DNA of 64,000 nucleotides from VRUE01 sp036276735. Its GTDB lineage: Bacteria > Actinomycetota > Thermoleophilia > Solirubrobacterales > 70-9. The notes under the pieces are model-generated. The model saw only the letters and a list, made by a program, of their open reading frames with translations, had not been told where the DNA came from and made no database searches. The translations under genes were made by a program, and so were the position numbers. Position 1 is the stretch's first letter. Every line of letters starts with the position of its first letter. Location: positions 1 through 64,000 of the forward strand of contig DASUOH010000013.1 of NCBI GenBank assembly GCA_036276735.1, written 5' to 3'. Positions 41,299 through 50,160 of the stretch are shown one piece after another.

Positions 41299-42723
41299 AT
41301 GCCGCAGCCCGCCGCAACCCACGTCCCGCCGCAGAACATCGAGGCCGAGGAATCGGTGCTCGGCGCGATGCTCGTCGCCGAGCCGGCCCTGACCCGCGTC
41401 ATCGACGAGGTGAAGCTGAACGCCGAGGACTTCTACTTGGAGAAGCACGGGCGGATCTTCGCCTGCGCGCGTGACCTCTACGCCGACTCCAAGCCGGTCG
41501 ACGAGCTGAGCGTCGCCGAGGCGCTCGTGCAGCGCAACGAGATCGAGGCGGCGGGCGGCAAGCACTACGTCTCGGGGTTGGCCGCCAAGGTGCCCGCCGC
41601 CGGCAACGCCAAGCACTACGCCGAGATCGTCCAGCAGAACTCGCTGCTGCGGCGGCTGCTCGGCGCCGGACAGGAGATCCAGGGCTGGGTCCACCAGCGC
41701 GACGGCGAACCGCGCGAGCTCTCCGAGCGCGCCGAGAAGCTGCTCTTCGAAGTCGCCCACAAAGAGCAGGCGAGCGATTTCCGCCAGCTCTCCGAGATCC
41801 TCCACGACGAGGTCGACCGGCTGGAGAAGCTCTCGACCGGCGAGAGCGAGCTGACCGGCACGCCCTCGGGCTTTCGCGACATCGATGCGATCACCGGCGG
41901 CTTTCAGCCGGGCAACCTGATCATCGTCGCCGCCCGGCCCGCGATGGGCAAGAGCGCCCTGGTTGCCAACATCGCCGAGAACGTCGCTGTCAAGCGCAAG
42001 CTGCCGGTCGCCTTCTTCTCGCTCGAGATGTCGGAGGTCGAGCTGGCGCAGCGCTTCATCGCCTGCCGGGCGCGGATCTCCGGCGACAAGCTGCGCAAGG
42101 GGCAAGTCGCCCAGAAGGACTGGCCGAAGGTCGTGCGCGCTTGCAACGAGCTGGAGGAAGCTCCGCTCTGGTTCGACGACTCCTCGGACCTGGGGCTGCT
42201 CGACCTGCGCGCCAAGGCCCGGCGCCTGCACGCCCAGACCCAGGACCAGGGCGGCCTCGGCCTGGTCATCGTCGACTACCTGCAGCTGATGCGCGCCGAC
42301 GACCCGCGCTCCAACCGGGTCGAGCAGGTCGGCCAGATGAGCCGCGGACTGAAGATCCTCGCCCGTGAGCTGGAGGTGCCGGTGCTCTGCATCTCCCAGC
42401 TCTCGCGCGCGCCTGAGCAGCGGCACCCGCCGAAGCCGATGCTCTCCGACCTGCGCGAGTCGGGGTCGATCGAGCAGGACGCCGACGTCGTCGCCTTCCT
42501 CTTCCGCGAGGACTACTACCGCGATCCCGAAGACGAGCCGGACGGCCTCGCCGAGGTGATCGTCGCCAAGCATAGGAACGGCCCGATCGGGACCCCGAAG
42601 CTCGTCTTCCTCGACCGCTTTCCTAAATTCGCCGACTACAGCGGTCATGAACCTCCCGTCGAGCAACCAGCCGGCGAGGGGCCACCGCTGGAGGACGCGG
42701 CGGTGGCAGGGCCTGACTTCTGA
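41299..42723 (+). CDS. dnaB: Replicative DNA helicase DnaB
   Basis: 474 aa hexameric 5'-3' fork helicase. N-terminal DnaB domain (~8–115; PQNIEAEESVLGAMLV), linker, then RecA-like ATPase (~185–455) with Walker A AARPAMGKSALV, Walker B LGLVIVDYLQLM, and the conserved SRAPEQRHPPKPMLSDLRES and DADVVAFLFREDYY segments. No intein is visible, unlike in many actinobacterial dnaB genes. Followed with a 1-nt overlap by a loader-like ATPase. Confidence 0.96.
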   Translation: MPQPAATHVPPQNIEAEESVLGAMLVAEPALTRVIDEVKLNAEDFYLEKHGRIFACARDLYADSKPVDELSVAEALVQRNEIEAAGGKHYVSGLAAKVPAAGNAKHYAEIVQQNSLLRRLLGAGQEIQGWVHQRDGEPRELSERAEKLLFEVAHKEQASDFRQLSEILHDEVDRLEKLSTGESELTGTPSGFRDIDAITGGFQPGNLIIVAARPAMGKSALVANIAENVAVKRKLPVAFFSLEMSEVELAQRFIACRARISGDKLRKGQVAQKDWPKVVRACNELEEAPLWFDDSSDLGLLDLRAKARRLHAQTQDQGGLGLVIVDYLQLMRADDPRSNRVEQVGQMSRGLKILARELEVPVLCISQLSRAPEQRHPPKPMLSDLRESGSIEQDADVVAFLFREDYYRDPEDEPDGLAEVIVAKHRNGPIGTPKLVFLDRFPKFADYSGHEPPVEQPAGEGPPLEDAAVAGPDF

Positions 42724-43481
42724 TGCCGGGAGCACGCAGCGAACCGTTCGCCGAGCGAGCCTGTCCCGAGGGGATCTGCGACGGCTCCGGCTGGATACTC
42801 GGCCCAGAGGACGTGGCACGTCCCTGCGGATGCCGCGAAGCGCGCCTGCGCAAGGGACGCAGCAAGGGCGTCGCCTCGGTCATCCCGCCTAAGTTCCGTG
42901 GAGTCTCCTTCGACCGGCCGCCCGTCAGCGACATGGCACGCGATCTGGAGACGAAAGGGGCGGTCGGCCGGGTCCGCCAGTTCGTCGACTCGCTCGACGA
43001 GAACCTGGCGTCGGGCCAAGGCATCTGGTTCATGGGAGACGTCGGCACCGGCAAGACGACCTTGGCGATGCTGATCTCCAAGGCGGCTCTCGAGCGCGGC
43101 CACTCGGTCGCGATCTACTCGATGCCGAAGCTCCTCGCCCGCATCCGGCGCACCTATGAGGCCGAGCCGGGCGGCGACTCCTACTCGCAATTCTTCGCCC
43201 GCCTCACGTCCGTCGACCTGCTCCACCTCGACGACCTCGGGGCCGAGCGGCAGACCGACTGGGTCCTCGAGCAGCTCTATGCGATCGTCAACGAGCGCTA
43301 CGAGACCGAACGCTCGATCATGTTCACCACCAACGCGGGCGGCGATCCGGAGCTCGCGGTCGAGCAGCAGGTCGGTAAGCGAACCTTCTCGCGGCTGGTC
43401 GAGATGTGCGGCGACCCAGTCTTCCTCTTCGGCAAGGATCGCCGCTCCTCGACGGATCTTCCCGCCTCGAGCGCCGCTTAG
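42723..43481 (+). CDS. DnaC/DnaI-like AAA+ helicase-loader ATPase
   Basis: 252 aa. An N-terminal Cys cluster (CPEGICDGSGWI ... CGCREARL) suggests a zinc site, as in DnaI. AAA+ core with Walker A MGDVGTGKTTLA, Walker B DLLHLDDLG and sensor-1-like FTTNAG. The 1-nt overlap with dnaB (TGATG) supports a loading role. Some actinobacteria instead use DciA; its presence beside dnaB here is informative. IstB-type transposon ATPases are similar but the context argues against that. Confidence 0.82.
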   Translation: MPGARSEPFAERACPEGICDGSGWILGPEDVARPCGCREARLRKGRSKGVASVIPPKFRGVSFDRPPVSDMARDLETKGAVGRVRQFVDSLDENLASGQGIWFMGDVGTGKTTLAMLISKAALERGHSVAIYSMPKLLARIRRTYEAEPGGDSYSQFFARLTSVDLLHLDDLGAERQTDWVLEQLYAIVNERYETERSIMFTTNAGGDPELAVEQQVGKRTFSRLVEMCGDPVFLFGKDRRSSTDLPASSAA

Positions 43482-43501
43482 CTCCATGAGGGCTAGTCCC
43501 T

Positions 43502-43507
43502 CATAAT
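43502..43507 (+). promoter_or_regulatory. -10-like element for leaderless purA gene
   Basis: CATAAT, 7 nt before the ATG at 43515; no ribosome site. A TTAGCT about 18 nt further upstream is a weak -35. Confidence 0.5.
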
Positions 43508-43514
43508 CAGCCCC

Positions 43515-44891
43515 ATGCCGGGCATCGTCATAGTGGGCGCCCAGTGGGGCGACGAGGGGAAGGGGAAGGTCGTCGACCTGCTCGCCGACCAGGCCGACGT
43601 GATCGTCCGCTTCCAGGGCGGCAACAACGCCGGCCACACGATCGTGCGTGACGGCGAGGAGTTCAAGTTCCACCTGATCCCCTCCGGGATCCTCTACTCG
43701 GACAAGACCTGCGCGATCGGCAACGGCGTCGTCCTCGACCCCAGCGTCCTGCTCGGCGAGATCGACGGCCTCAAACGGCGCGGCGTCGACGTCGGCAACC
43801 TGAAGATCTCGGCCAACGCCCACCTGATCATGCCCTACCACGTGCTGCTCGACACGGCAGGCGAGGTGAAGCTCGGCAAGCTCTCGATCGGCACCACCCG
43901 GCGCGGAATCGGCCCCTGCTACGCCGACAAGGCGCTGCGCCTCGGCATCCGGGTCCAGGATCTGCTCGACGAGAAGATCCTGCGGACCAAGATCCGGGCC
44001 GCGCTCGAGCCCAAGCAGCAGGCGCTGCGCGAGCTGTCGGTGCAGCGCCGCAAGCTGCGCAAGGAGGCCGGCGAGGGAACGAGCGAGGGCGGCGACCAGT
44101 CGCTGGCCGCCGCGCCGGACCCGCGCCTCGACCTGCACGCGATGAGCGAGGAATTCGTCAACTACGGGCACCGGCTGGAGCCGCACATCGCCGACACCGC
44201 GCGGCTCTGCTGGGACGCGCTGGACAGCGGCCGCACGGTGCTCTTCGAGGGCGCCCAGGCGACCCTGCTCGACCTCGACCACGGCACCTATCCCTTTGTC
44301 ACCTCCTCGAACCCGATCGCCGGCGCGGCCTGCGTCGGCGCCGGCGTCGGGCCGGCGGACATCGACGAGGTCTGGGGGATCGCCAAGGCCTACGCGACGC
44401 GGGTCGGCGCCGGTCCTTTCCCGACCGAGCTGCACGACGAGGTCGGCCGCCACATGCTGGAACGGGGCCATGAGTACGGGACGACGACCGGTCGTGAGCG
44501 GCGCTGCGGCTGGATGGACCTGATCGCCCTGCGCTACGCCGTGCGGATAAACCGGATGACCTCGCTGGCGATCACCAAGCTCGACGTCCTGAGCGGGCTG
44601 CACCCGCTGCGGGTCGCCGTCCGCTACCGCTCCCGCGAGGGCGCAGTCCTCGACCGCTTCCCCTACCACCAGTCGATCCTGCACTCCGTCGAGCCCGAAT
44701 ACGAAGAGCTGCCGGGCTTCGAGGGCGACATAACCGGCTGCCGCGGGGAGGACGAGCTGCCCGTCGAGGCGCGCGCCTACCTCGAGTTCATCTCCGAGTT
44801 CGTCGGCGTGCCGATTCGGCTGGTCGGGGTCGGCCCAGGTCGCGACCAGATCGTCTGGACCGGCGATCCGGCCGGTGTGCAGACCGCCTGA
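43515..44891 (+). CDS. purA: Adenylosuccinate synthetase
   Basis: 458 aa. Converts IMP and aspartate with GTP into adenylosuccinate in AMP synthesis. Motifs: VVGAQWGDEGKGKVVDLLAD (N-terminal catalytic loop), RFQGGNNAGHTI, GTTRRGIGPCYADKA, FEGAQATLLDLDHGTYPFVT, and TTTGRERRCGWMDLI. It is about 30 residues longer than the usual ~430, owing to an insertion at roughly 175–205 (basic then Gly/Ser-rich) in the helical cap region; active-site motifs are intact. Leaderless start suggested by CATAAT. Confidence 0.95.
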   Translation: MPGIVIVGAQWGDEGKGKVVDLLADQADVIVRFQGGNNAGHTIVRDGEEFKFHLIPSGILYSDKTCAIGNGVVLDPSVLLGEIDGLKRRGVDVGNLKISANAHLIMPYHVLLDTAGEVKLGKLSIGTTRRGIGPCYADKALRLGIRVQDLLDEKILRTKIRAALEPKQQALRELSVQRRKLRKEAGEGTSEGGDQSLAAAPDPRLDLHAMSEEFVNYGHRLEPHIADTARLCWDALDSGRTVLFEGAQATLLDLDHGTYPFVTSSNPIAGAACVGAGVGPADIDEVWGIAKAYATRVGAGPFPTELHDEVGRHMLERGHEYGTTTGRERRCGWMDLIALRYAVRINRMTSLAITKLDVLSGLHPLRVAVRYRSREGAVLDRFPYHQSILHSVEPEYEELPGFEGDITGCRGEDELPVEARAYLEFISEFVGVPIRLVGVGPGRDQIVWTGDPAGVQTA

Positions 44892-44984
44892 TCCGGGCGG
44901 GTCAAGGCGCAGGCCACACAAGCCACAGTCCTCCCGATCGATAGACCCAGAGGTACACAAGTCGTGCCCGTGCGGTTCCTCGTC

Positions 44985-44990
44985 TACGAT
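44985..44990 (+). promoter_or_regulatory. -10-like element for leaderless TetR-family gene
   Basis: TACGAT, 6 nt before GTG 44997; this decides the start against GTG 44964. Confidence 0.5.
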
Positions 44991-44996
44991 TTTTCA

Positions 44997-45686
44997 GTGG
45001 CCTCCGCTAAACGCGCACTCGACGTCGAGCAAAGACTGCCGCGCGGGCGGCATGGGCTCTCCCGCGAGGCGGTAACCGAATCGCAACGGCGCCGCATCCT
45101 GCGGGCGATGATCGGGGTCGTCGCCGAGCGCGGCTACCCCGAGACGAGGGTGATCGACGTGATCAGCGCGGCCGGGGTATCGCGGAAGACGTTCTACGAG
45201 CTCTTCTCCAGCAAGGAGGACTGTTTCCTCGCCGCTTACGACGGCCTGCTCGCCGGCCTGCTTGGCGACACGTCGCGCGGCTTCGAGTCCAAGCAAGGCG
45301 CGCCTTGGGCGGAGCGGGTGGCCGCCGCACTTGGGGCACTGCTCCAGGACCTGGCCGACCATCCAGACGAGGCTCGCTTCGCGATCGTCGAGGTCCTGGC
45401 GGCCGGGCCGAAAGCCCTCGCGCGCCGCGACGCCGCGCTGCGGCAGTTCACCGGCTTCCTCGACGCGGGCCGTGCCGAGACCTCGGTCGAGCTGCCGGGA
45501 ATCACTTCGCTGTCGCTGGCGGGAGGACTCAACGAGCTGCTCTACAGCGAGATCCTGCACGGTGCCGCTTCGCGCCTTCCCAGCCGCCTGCCCGACCTGA
45601 TGTTCTGGATCACGCTGCCCTTCCTTGGGCCAAAAGGGGCCGCGGCAGAGCGCGAGCGCGCCAAGCTCTCGATGCTCGAGGATTAG
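44997..45686 (+). CDS. TetR-family transcriptional regulator
   Basis: 229 aa. HTH near residues 30–75 (RRRILRAMIGVVAERGYPET, VIDVISAAGVSRKTFYELFS, SKEDCFLAAYD). The C-terminal helical ligand/dimer domain is unremarkable. Start placed at GTG 44997 because TACGAT is 6 nt upstream and no homologous residues are expected before it. Monocistronic, between purA and a secreted-protein gene; the target is unknown, and the neighbouring secreted-protein gene is one candidate. Confidence 0.87.
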   Translation: MASAKRALDVEQRLPRGRHGLSREAVTESQRRRILRAMIGVVAERGYPETRVIDVISAAGVSRKTFYELFSSKEDCFLAAYDGLLAGLLGDTSRGFESKQGAPWAERVAAALGALLQDLADHPDEARFAIVEVLAAGPKALARRDAALRQFTGFLDAGRAETSVELPGITSLSLAGGLNELLYSEILHGAASRLPSRLPDLMFWITLPFLGPKGAAAERERAKLSMLED

Positions 45687-45829
45687 GCGAAGCTCTCGTT
45701 AAGGCGCTCTTTTGCCCAGGTAGCCGGGTTTACTGAAAAGGCGGGACTGGTAGGTTCTCCGCCGGGTACATCAAGGCTGTCTACGGCCGCCGCTCGATAC
45801 GTGTTGGCCGAAAAAGGAGAACAGGAGAT

Positions 45830-46591
45830 ATGCGTAGAAATCTGCTTAAGGCATTGGCTCTGAGCGCCATGCTGGCCGTAGGCGTCGCGGCGATCGCGAA
45901 TGCCGCGAGCACGACGATCCGGGTGGGCAATCTCGTCCTCACGTTCGGCGGGAACTTCTCACCAAAGAAATTGCCGAAGAACAAGTACGCCCCGATCACC
46001 TCGAACATCTTCGGGACGATCAAAACCAGCGACAGCACGCATCCATCGGCGTTCAGGGAAGCCCACGTCGACATCACCAACGTCAAGGTCGACACCAAGG
46101 GCATCCCGGTCTGCAAAGCGTCCCAGCTGCAGGCCCGCGACACCAAAGCCGCCAAGCGAGTCTGCGGCAAAGCCACGATCGGCAGCGGTCTCGCTCACGC
46201 CGAGATCGCCTTCCCCGAACAGCGGCCGATCAACGTCCCCAGCCCGATCACCGTCTTCAACGGCGGCACCAAGGGCGGCAAGACGAAGCTGCTGATCCAC
46301 ACCTTCATCACCGTGCCGGTCCCGGCGGCGATCGTCACCGACGTGACGATCAAGAAGAAGGGCAGCGGCATCAGCACGATCTCCAAAATTCCGGTCATCG
46401 CCGGCGGCAGCGGCTCGGTGCTCGACTTCAAGTTCACCGTCAGCAAGAAGGTCGTATCGGCCAAGTGCCCGAACGGCAAGATCGAAGCGAACGCGAAAGC
46501 CATCTTCAAAAACGAAGCCGGCACGCCCGGAGTTGCAGCGACGACGACCGCGAAGGGGAAAGTTCTGGTTCCCTGCAAGCCGAAGGGCTGA
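45830..46591 (+). CDS. Secreted single-module protein of the Cys-paired family
   Basis: 253 aa. Signal peptide 1–25 (ends AIANAAS). The rest is one module: RVGNLVLTFGGNFSPKKLPK, GIPVCKAS with a second Cys ~20 residues later, GSGLAHAEIAFPEQRPINV, TVFNGGTKGG, IPVIAGGSGSVLDFKF, then a Cys (VSAKCPNGK) and a final VPCKPKG. A good Shine-Dalgarno (AGGAGA) precedes the ATG at about 10 nt, in contrast to the leaderless housekeeping genes. Followed by a strong terminator. Related to 59406, 60227 and to the C-terminus of the protein at 4362. Function unknown. Confidence 0.8.
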   Translation: MRRNLLKALALSAMLAVGVAAIANAASTTIRVGNLVLTFGGNFSPKKLPKNKYAPITSNIFGTIKTSDSTHPSAFREAHVDITNVKVDTKGIPVCKASQLQARDTKAAKRVCGKATIGSGLAHAEIAFPEQRPINVPSPITVFNGGTKGGKTKLLIHTFITVPVPAAIVTDVTIKKKGSGISTISKIPVIAGGSGSVLDFKFTVSKKVVSAKCPNGKIEANAKAIFKNEAGTPGVAATTTAKGKVLVPCKPKG

Positions 46592-46626
46592 GCAGCAAGC
46601 GACATCCGGTCCCAAGCGGACTATCG

Positions 46627-46652
46627 AAAGGGCGGCCTCCGGGCCGCCCTTT
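46627..46652 (+). terminator. Rho-independent terminator
   Basis: Perfect 11-bp stem AAAGGGCGGCC (46627–46637) with its complement (46642–46652), TCCG loop, and TTTCTTTT at and after its 3' side. It ends the secreted-protein transcript. Best intrinsic terminator I see in the window. Confidence 0.9.
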
Positions 46653-46722
46653 CTTTTGGCCAATCCGCGGCCTAGATTGAAGGGCTAGGCAGAGGCGATC
46701 CGGTGCCTCGCTCTCACCGACG

Positions 46723-47165
46723 GTGGTCCCAAAGCGGACCTTCCTGCCGGTGACGGCCAATGTCGTAGGCGCGGTCGCGACGAAGGACTCCGGTCACTGT
46801 CTTCGACGGCGGGGCGAGGGACGGAGAGACGACCCTGTTCGTCCATACCTTCGTCACGGTCCCCGTCCCGGAAGCGGTCGTCGCAAGAGTCACGATGGAA
46901 AGGCATGCTGACGCCTCCGCTCAGTGACGCGGATTCCGGTGATCGCCGGCGACAGGGCTCCCTGCTCGACTTCAAGATCCGGCTGGGTCGTCGCTTCCCC
47001 CACGACGGTGAGAAGCGCAGCCTGCTGACGGCGCGCTGCCCGGATGGACGCTTCGAAGTCAGTGCCTCGAAGGCGCTGCTCAGAAACGAAGCGAACCTTC
47101 CTGGAGTCCCGGCAGTGACGATCCTGAAGAGGAAAGTCCTCGTCCCCTGCAAACCGGCGGGCTAA
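46723..47165 (+). pseudogene. Decayed paralogue of the secreted single-module gene
   Basis: Three frames must be joined to follow it. Frame one gives PKRTFLPVTANVVGAVATKD (cf. PKNKYAPITSNIFGTIKTSD upstream); the middle, including both first Cys, is missing; a second frame gives TVFDGGARDGETTLFVHTFV and TVPVPEAVVARVT; a third gives QGSLLDFKIRLG and LPGVPAVTILKRKVLVPCKP to the stop at 47165. The order matches the intact gene at 45830, so this is a tandem duplicate with an internal deletion and at least two frameshifts. It has no signal peptide left. Its stop overlaps that of the convergent mce gene. Confidence 0.8.
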
Positions 47166-48730
47166 CCGCCCTGTTCGTAGGTGTGCTGGTAGATCGTCGG
47201 CCCCTCGCTGCCGTAGATCGGCTCGAAGGGCGCCTGCTGGCTGCAGCCGGGGGCAGGGACGGTAGCCGTGCTGTCCTGGTCGGCCATCGTGTAGTGCTTG
47301 AGCAGGCGGAACAGCTCTTCGGCCCGTTCGAGGCGGCTCTCCTCTTCTTTTGCCGGATCCGGATCTCTTTTCGGCTCGACGCGACCCTGGAAGTCCTCGT
47401 CTTTCGGCGTTTCGGGGTCGAGCCGGGCCGTGATCCCCGAGCCGCACTGACGGGTGTCGAAGCTGAGCAGGCCTTGGGGCAGCCTTTTCGAGGCCAGCGG
47501 CTGCGGATATGCATTGTTGCGGTTGTTCGTCAGGCGGCGCTGGAAGACGGCCAACGATTCGGGATTGAACGGTCCCATCGCGCGCAGGAACTTGACGCCC
47601 CCGACCACCCGGGCGTTCGTCGCCGCCGCGACGTTGCCCATCGCCGCGGTCAGCTCGTTTTTGTAGAGGTCGAGGCCGACGAGCAACGGGTTGAGGTTGC
47701 GCAGGAACGGGTCGATCGCCCGCAGCAGGACCGGGAAGTCGTCGCGGAAGAAGCGCCGTGCCGCCGGGAAACCGGTGTCGGCGCGGCGGATGACCGTCGC
47801 AAAGCCCTTGAAGAAGCCCTTCGCCTCAGGCGCGAAGCGGGAGAGTGAGACGAGGGTCGGCGACAGCTCTTCCGCCGCCGGCACCAGCTGGCGCATCAGC
47901 GGATCGGTGTTGAGCGCGAATTCGCGCAGCCGGTCGAAGGTGAGGCGCGACTCGTCGAGGAAGGTCGGGAAAGCGCGGAAGAGCGCTTCGATGTCGCGGT
48001 CGCGCGCCGCAGCGGTCCGGAAGACCGCGTCGGAGCTCTGAATCAGGTCGGCGAGCTGGCCTTCGCGGCCGCGCAGCGCGCGGAAGGTGACGGCGCCGTT
48101 GCTGAAGAGCTGTCGCAGCGCCAGCCGCTGGGTGTCGAGGACGCGGAAGAGGCGGTCGAACTGCTGGAAGGTCGGTTCGAGTTCGGCCAGGGCCATCGAG
48201 AAGCTCTCTCCCTGCCCCTCGATCGCGATCGCCGCCTGGCGCTGCCATTCCTGGAAGGCGGCGCGGGTGGGCGCGTCGAAGGTGCGGAAGATCTCGTCGA
48301 GCTGGACCGATTCGGCGATCTGGCCGGAGGGCAGGGTTGCCCCGTCGGGCAGGTCGGGGCTCTCCGAGTCGCCCGGCGTCAGCTCGACGTAGGTCTCCCC
48401 GAGCAGGGTCTTGGTCCGGAGGATCGCCCGCGTGCCGCGTGGGATCGGCCCGTACTCGTTCTCGAGGTAGACGGTCGCCAGCGCGTCTTCGCCGTTCTCG
48501 GCGAGATCGATCCTCTGCACTTTGCCGACCGAGACGCCGGAGATTCGCACGTCGGACTGCTCGGCGAGCTGGGTGGCCTCTCTGAAGGGGACCTTGATTT
48601 CGTAGGGCTTCGCCTTGAACGGGGTCGGTCCGCCGAAGGTGATCCAGAGGAAGAGCAGGATGCCGAAGCACGACAGCGCGAAGCCGACGATTACGAGGAG
48701 CTGACCGGTGCTGGGGGCTTGCTTGCTCAT
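47162..48730 (-). CDS. MCE-family protein, sixth of operon
   Basis: 522 aa. N-terminal TM helix (~10–32; LLVIVGFALSCFGILLFLWI), MCE/MlaD domain ~38–125 (DVRISGVSVGKVQRI, LLGETYVELTPG), long helical region to ~400 and a disordered polar tail. MCE proteins form hexameric tubes that carry lipids across the envelope. Coupled to the gene before by ATGA (48727–48730). Stop codon overlaps the convergent pseudogene end. Confidence 0.88.
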   Translation of the reverse strand: MSKQAPSTGQLLVIVGFALSCFGILLFLWITFGGPTPFKAKPYEIKVPFREATQLAEQSDVRISGVSVGKVQRIDLAENGEDALATVYLENEYGPIPRGTRAILRTKTLLGETYVELTPGDSESPDLPDGATLPSGQIAESVQLDEIFRTFDAPTRAAFQEWQRQAAIAIEGQGESFSMALAELEPTFQQFDRLFRVLDTQRLALRQLFSNGAVTFRALRGREGQLADLIQSSDAVFRTAAARDRDIEALFRAFPTFLDESRLTFDRLREFALNTDPLMRQLVPAAEELSPTLVSLSRFAPEAKGFFKGFATVIRRADTGFPAARRFFRDDFPVLLRAIDPFLRNLNPLLVGLDLYKNELTAAMGNVAAATNARVVGGVKFLRAMGPFNPESLAVFQRRLTNNRNNAYPQPLASKRLPQGLLSFDTRQCGSGITARLDPETPKDEDFQGRVEPKRDPDPAKEEESRLERAEELFRLLKHYTMADQDSTATVPAPGCSQQAPFEPIYGSEGPTIYQHTYEQGG

Positions 48731-50160
48731 TCAGCCTCCTGCTGCGGCCCGCAGCCCGGGACTCCCTGTTCTTCGGCTTGTTTGTCTGCCGCGATGGTCG
48801 GCAGATCGGTGGGCCTCGGCAATCTTGCCCCTTCCAGGACCGTTTTCACGTACGGTTTCGTCCCGGCGCTCGAGAGGCCGTAGGCGAGGAAAGAGCCGTT
48901 GCAGGTGATCAGCACCTGGGTGCGCTGGATCGGTCCGGCCGCGTCCTGCAGGTTGAAGCTGGCGTTCGTGTTGTGGCTGAGCCAGGGCAGGTAGAAGAGG
49001 TAGCTCTGGCGCGACCCTTTCGGCTTGAAGGCGAGCTCGTTGAGGAAGCTGTTGAAGCCGCCGAGCGCGTTGCCGAACCCCCTCACCGAGGTCTCGAGGT
49101 CCTCCGCGCCCTGCTTGGTGTGACGCAGCACGGGCAGAATCTGCCGCGTGAAGGGACGGATCTGGTCGCGGATCGGGATCCGGGTCTGGGCGAAGAGCCG
49201 CTTCTGCGCATCGAAGGCCGGCCCGAGCGCCTGCGCCTGCGGGATCAGCTCGATCAGCGCGGGTCGAGCCGCCTCCGAGAAGCGGGTCGAGCTCGCCAGG
49301 CCGGACTGGAGGACCGCCAGGGTCGCCGGGAACTCGACCAGCGATTCCTGGATCGCGGCCTGCTGGTTGGCGAAGTTGCCGAGGACGTCTTTGGAGGAGG
49401 TGACGAAGCGTTCGAGCTGTGAGTCGCGGCGACCCAGCTCGGTGGTCAGCAGTCCGAAGTCGTGGATCACCTGGGCCAGGGCGCGGCGCCGCCCGGCGAC
49501 GGCCTGGTTGAGGTCGGCGACGATCCGCGAGAACGATCCGAGCCGACGGAAGGCGCCCGAGAGTTTCATCCCCTGCCCGCCGATGCCCTGGGCGCCGCCG
49601 GCGACCAGCAGCTGCAGGTAGCGACGCGTGTCTTCATCGAGGGCCGAGAGGAACCCCTCGAAGTTGACGTTCGGCTCGGTCCGCGAGAGTGGGAAGTGAT
49701 AGCCCTCCTCGACGTGACCGCGAGCCGTGCCGGGGTCGATCTCGACCACCATGTCGTTGAGGTTCGTTTTCGGTCGCAGCAGCAGGGTCGCGTCTGGATG
49801 GATCAGCTCGAGGTACTGCGGCTCGACGTCCATGCCGACCACGGCGTGACCTTCCTCGACGTCGACCGACGACACTTTTCCGATCCGCACCCCGGCGATC
49901 ACCACCGCCTGACCCTGGCCCGGCGTCACCGCCTGGGCGCTGGTGAAGTCGGCGCTGAGCCCGACGAAGTCTTCGCCTACCACCGGTGCCCAGGCCGGCA
50001 GCGACGCTTTCTGCTGGGTGAAGATCCAGAGCGTCATCACGATCGCCACGATCGCGAGGAGGACGATCGCGATCGTGTCGCGGCCGCGGCCGCGGGTCTG
50101 CCGTCCCAGCCAGGCTCTGAAGTGCCGCGCGCGGCTCACCTGTCCGCTGCCGTCGCTCAT
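48727..50160 (-). CDS. MCE-family protein, fifth of operon
   Basis: 477 aa from ATG 50160, which overlaps the previous stop as ATGA; earlier in-frame codons lie inside the neighbour and are rejected. Arg-rich cytoplasmic start, TM ~30–50 (TIAIVLLAIVAIVMTLWIF), MCE domain ~65–155 (VVIAGVRIGKVSSVD, VVEIDPGTA), then helical region and a Cys-containing C-terminus (CNGSFLAYGLSS, GVPGCGPQQ). No lipobox. One of six sequence-diverged subunits probably building one hetero-hexamer. Confidence 0.87.
   Translation of the reverse strand: MSDGSGQVSRARHFRAWLGRQTRGRGRDTIAIVLLAIVAIVMTLWIFTQQKASLPAWAPVVGEDFVGLSADFTSAQAVTPGQGQAVVIAGVRIGKVSSVDVEEGHAVVGMDVEPQYLELIHPDATLLLRPKTNLNDMVVEIDPGTARGHVEEGYHFPLSRTEPNVNFEGFLSALDEDTRRYLQLLVAGGAQGIGGQGMKLSGAFRRLGSFSRIVADLNQAVAGRRRALAQVIHDFGLLTTELGRRDSQLERFVTSSKDVLGNFANQQAAIQESLVEFPATLAVLQSGLASSTRFSEAARPALIELIPQAQALGPAFDAQKRLFAQTRIPIRDQIRPFTRQILPVLRHTKQGAEDLETSVRGFGNALGGFNSFLNELAFKPKGSRQSYLFYLPWLSHNTNASFNLQDAAGPIQRTQVLITCNGSFLAYGLSSAGTKPYVKTVLEGARLPRPTDLPTIAADKQAEEQGVPGCGPQQEAE

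Noticed and set aside
42645..44960. Open antisense frame of ~770 codons across the loader and purA
   Set aside because: purA and the DnaC-like loader are unmistakable on the plus strand; the antisense translation is compositionally biased and matches nothing.
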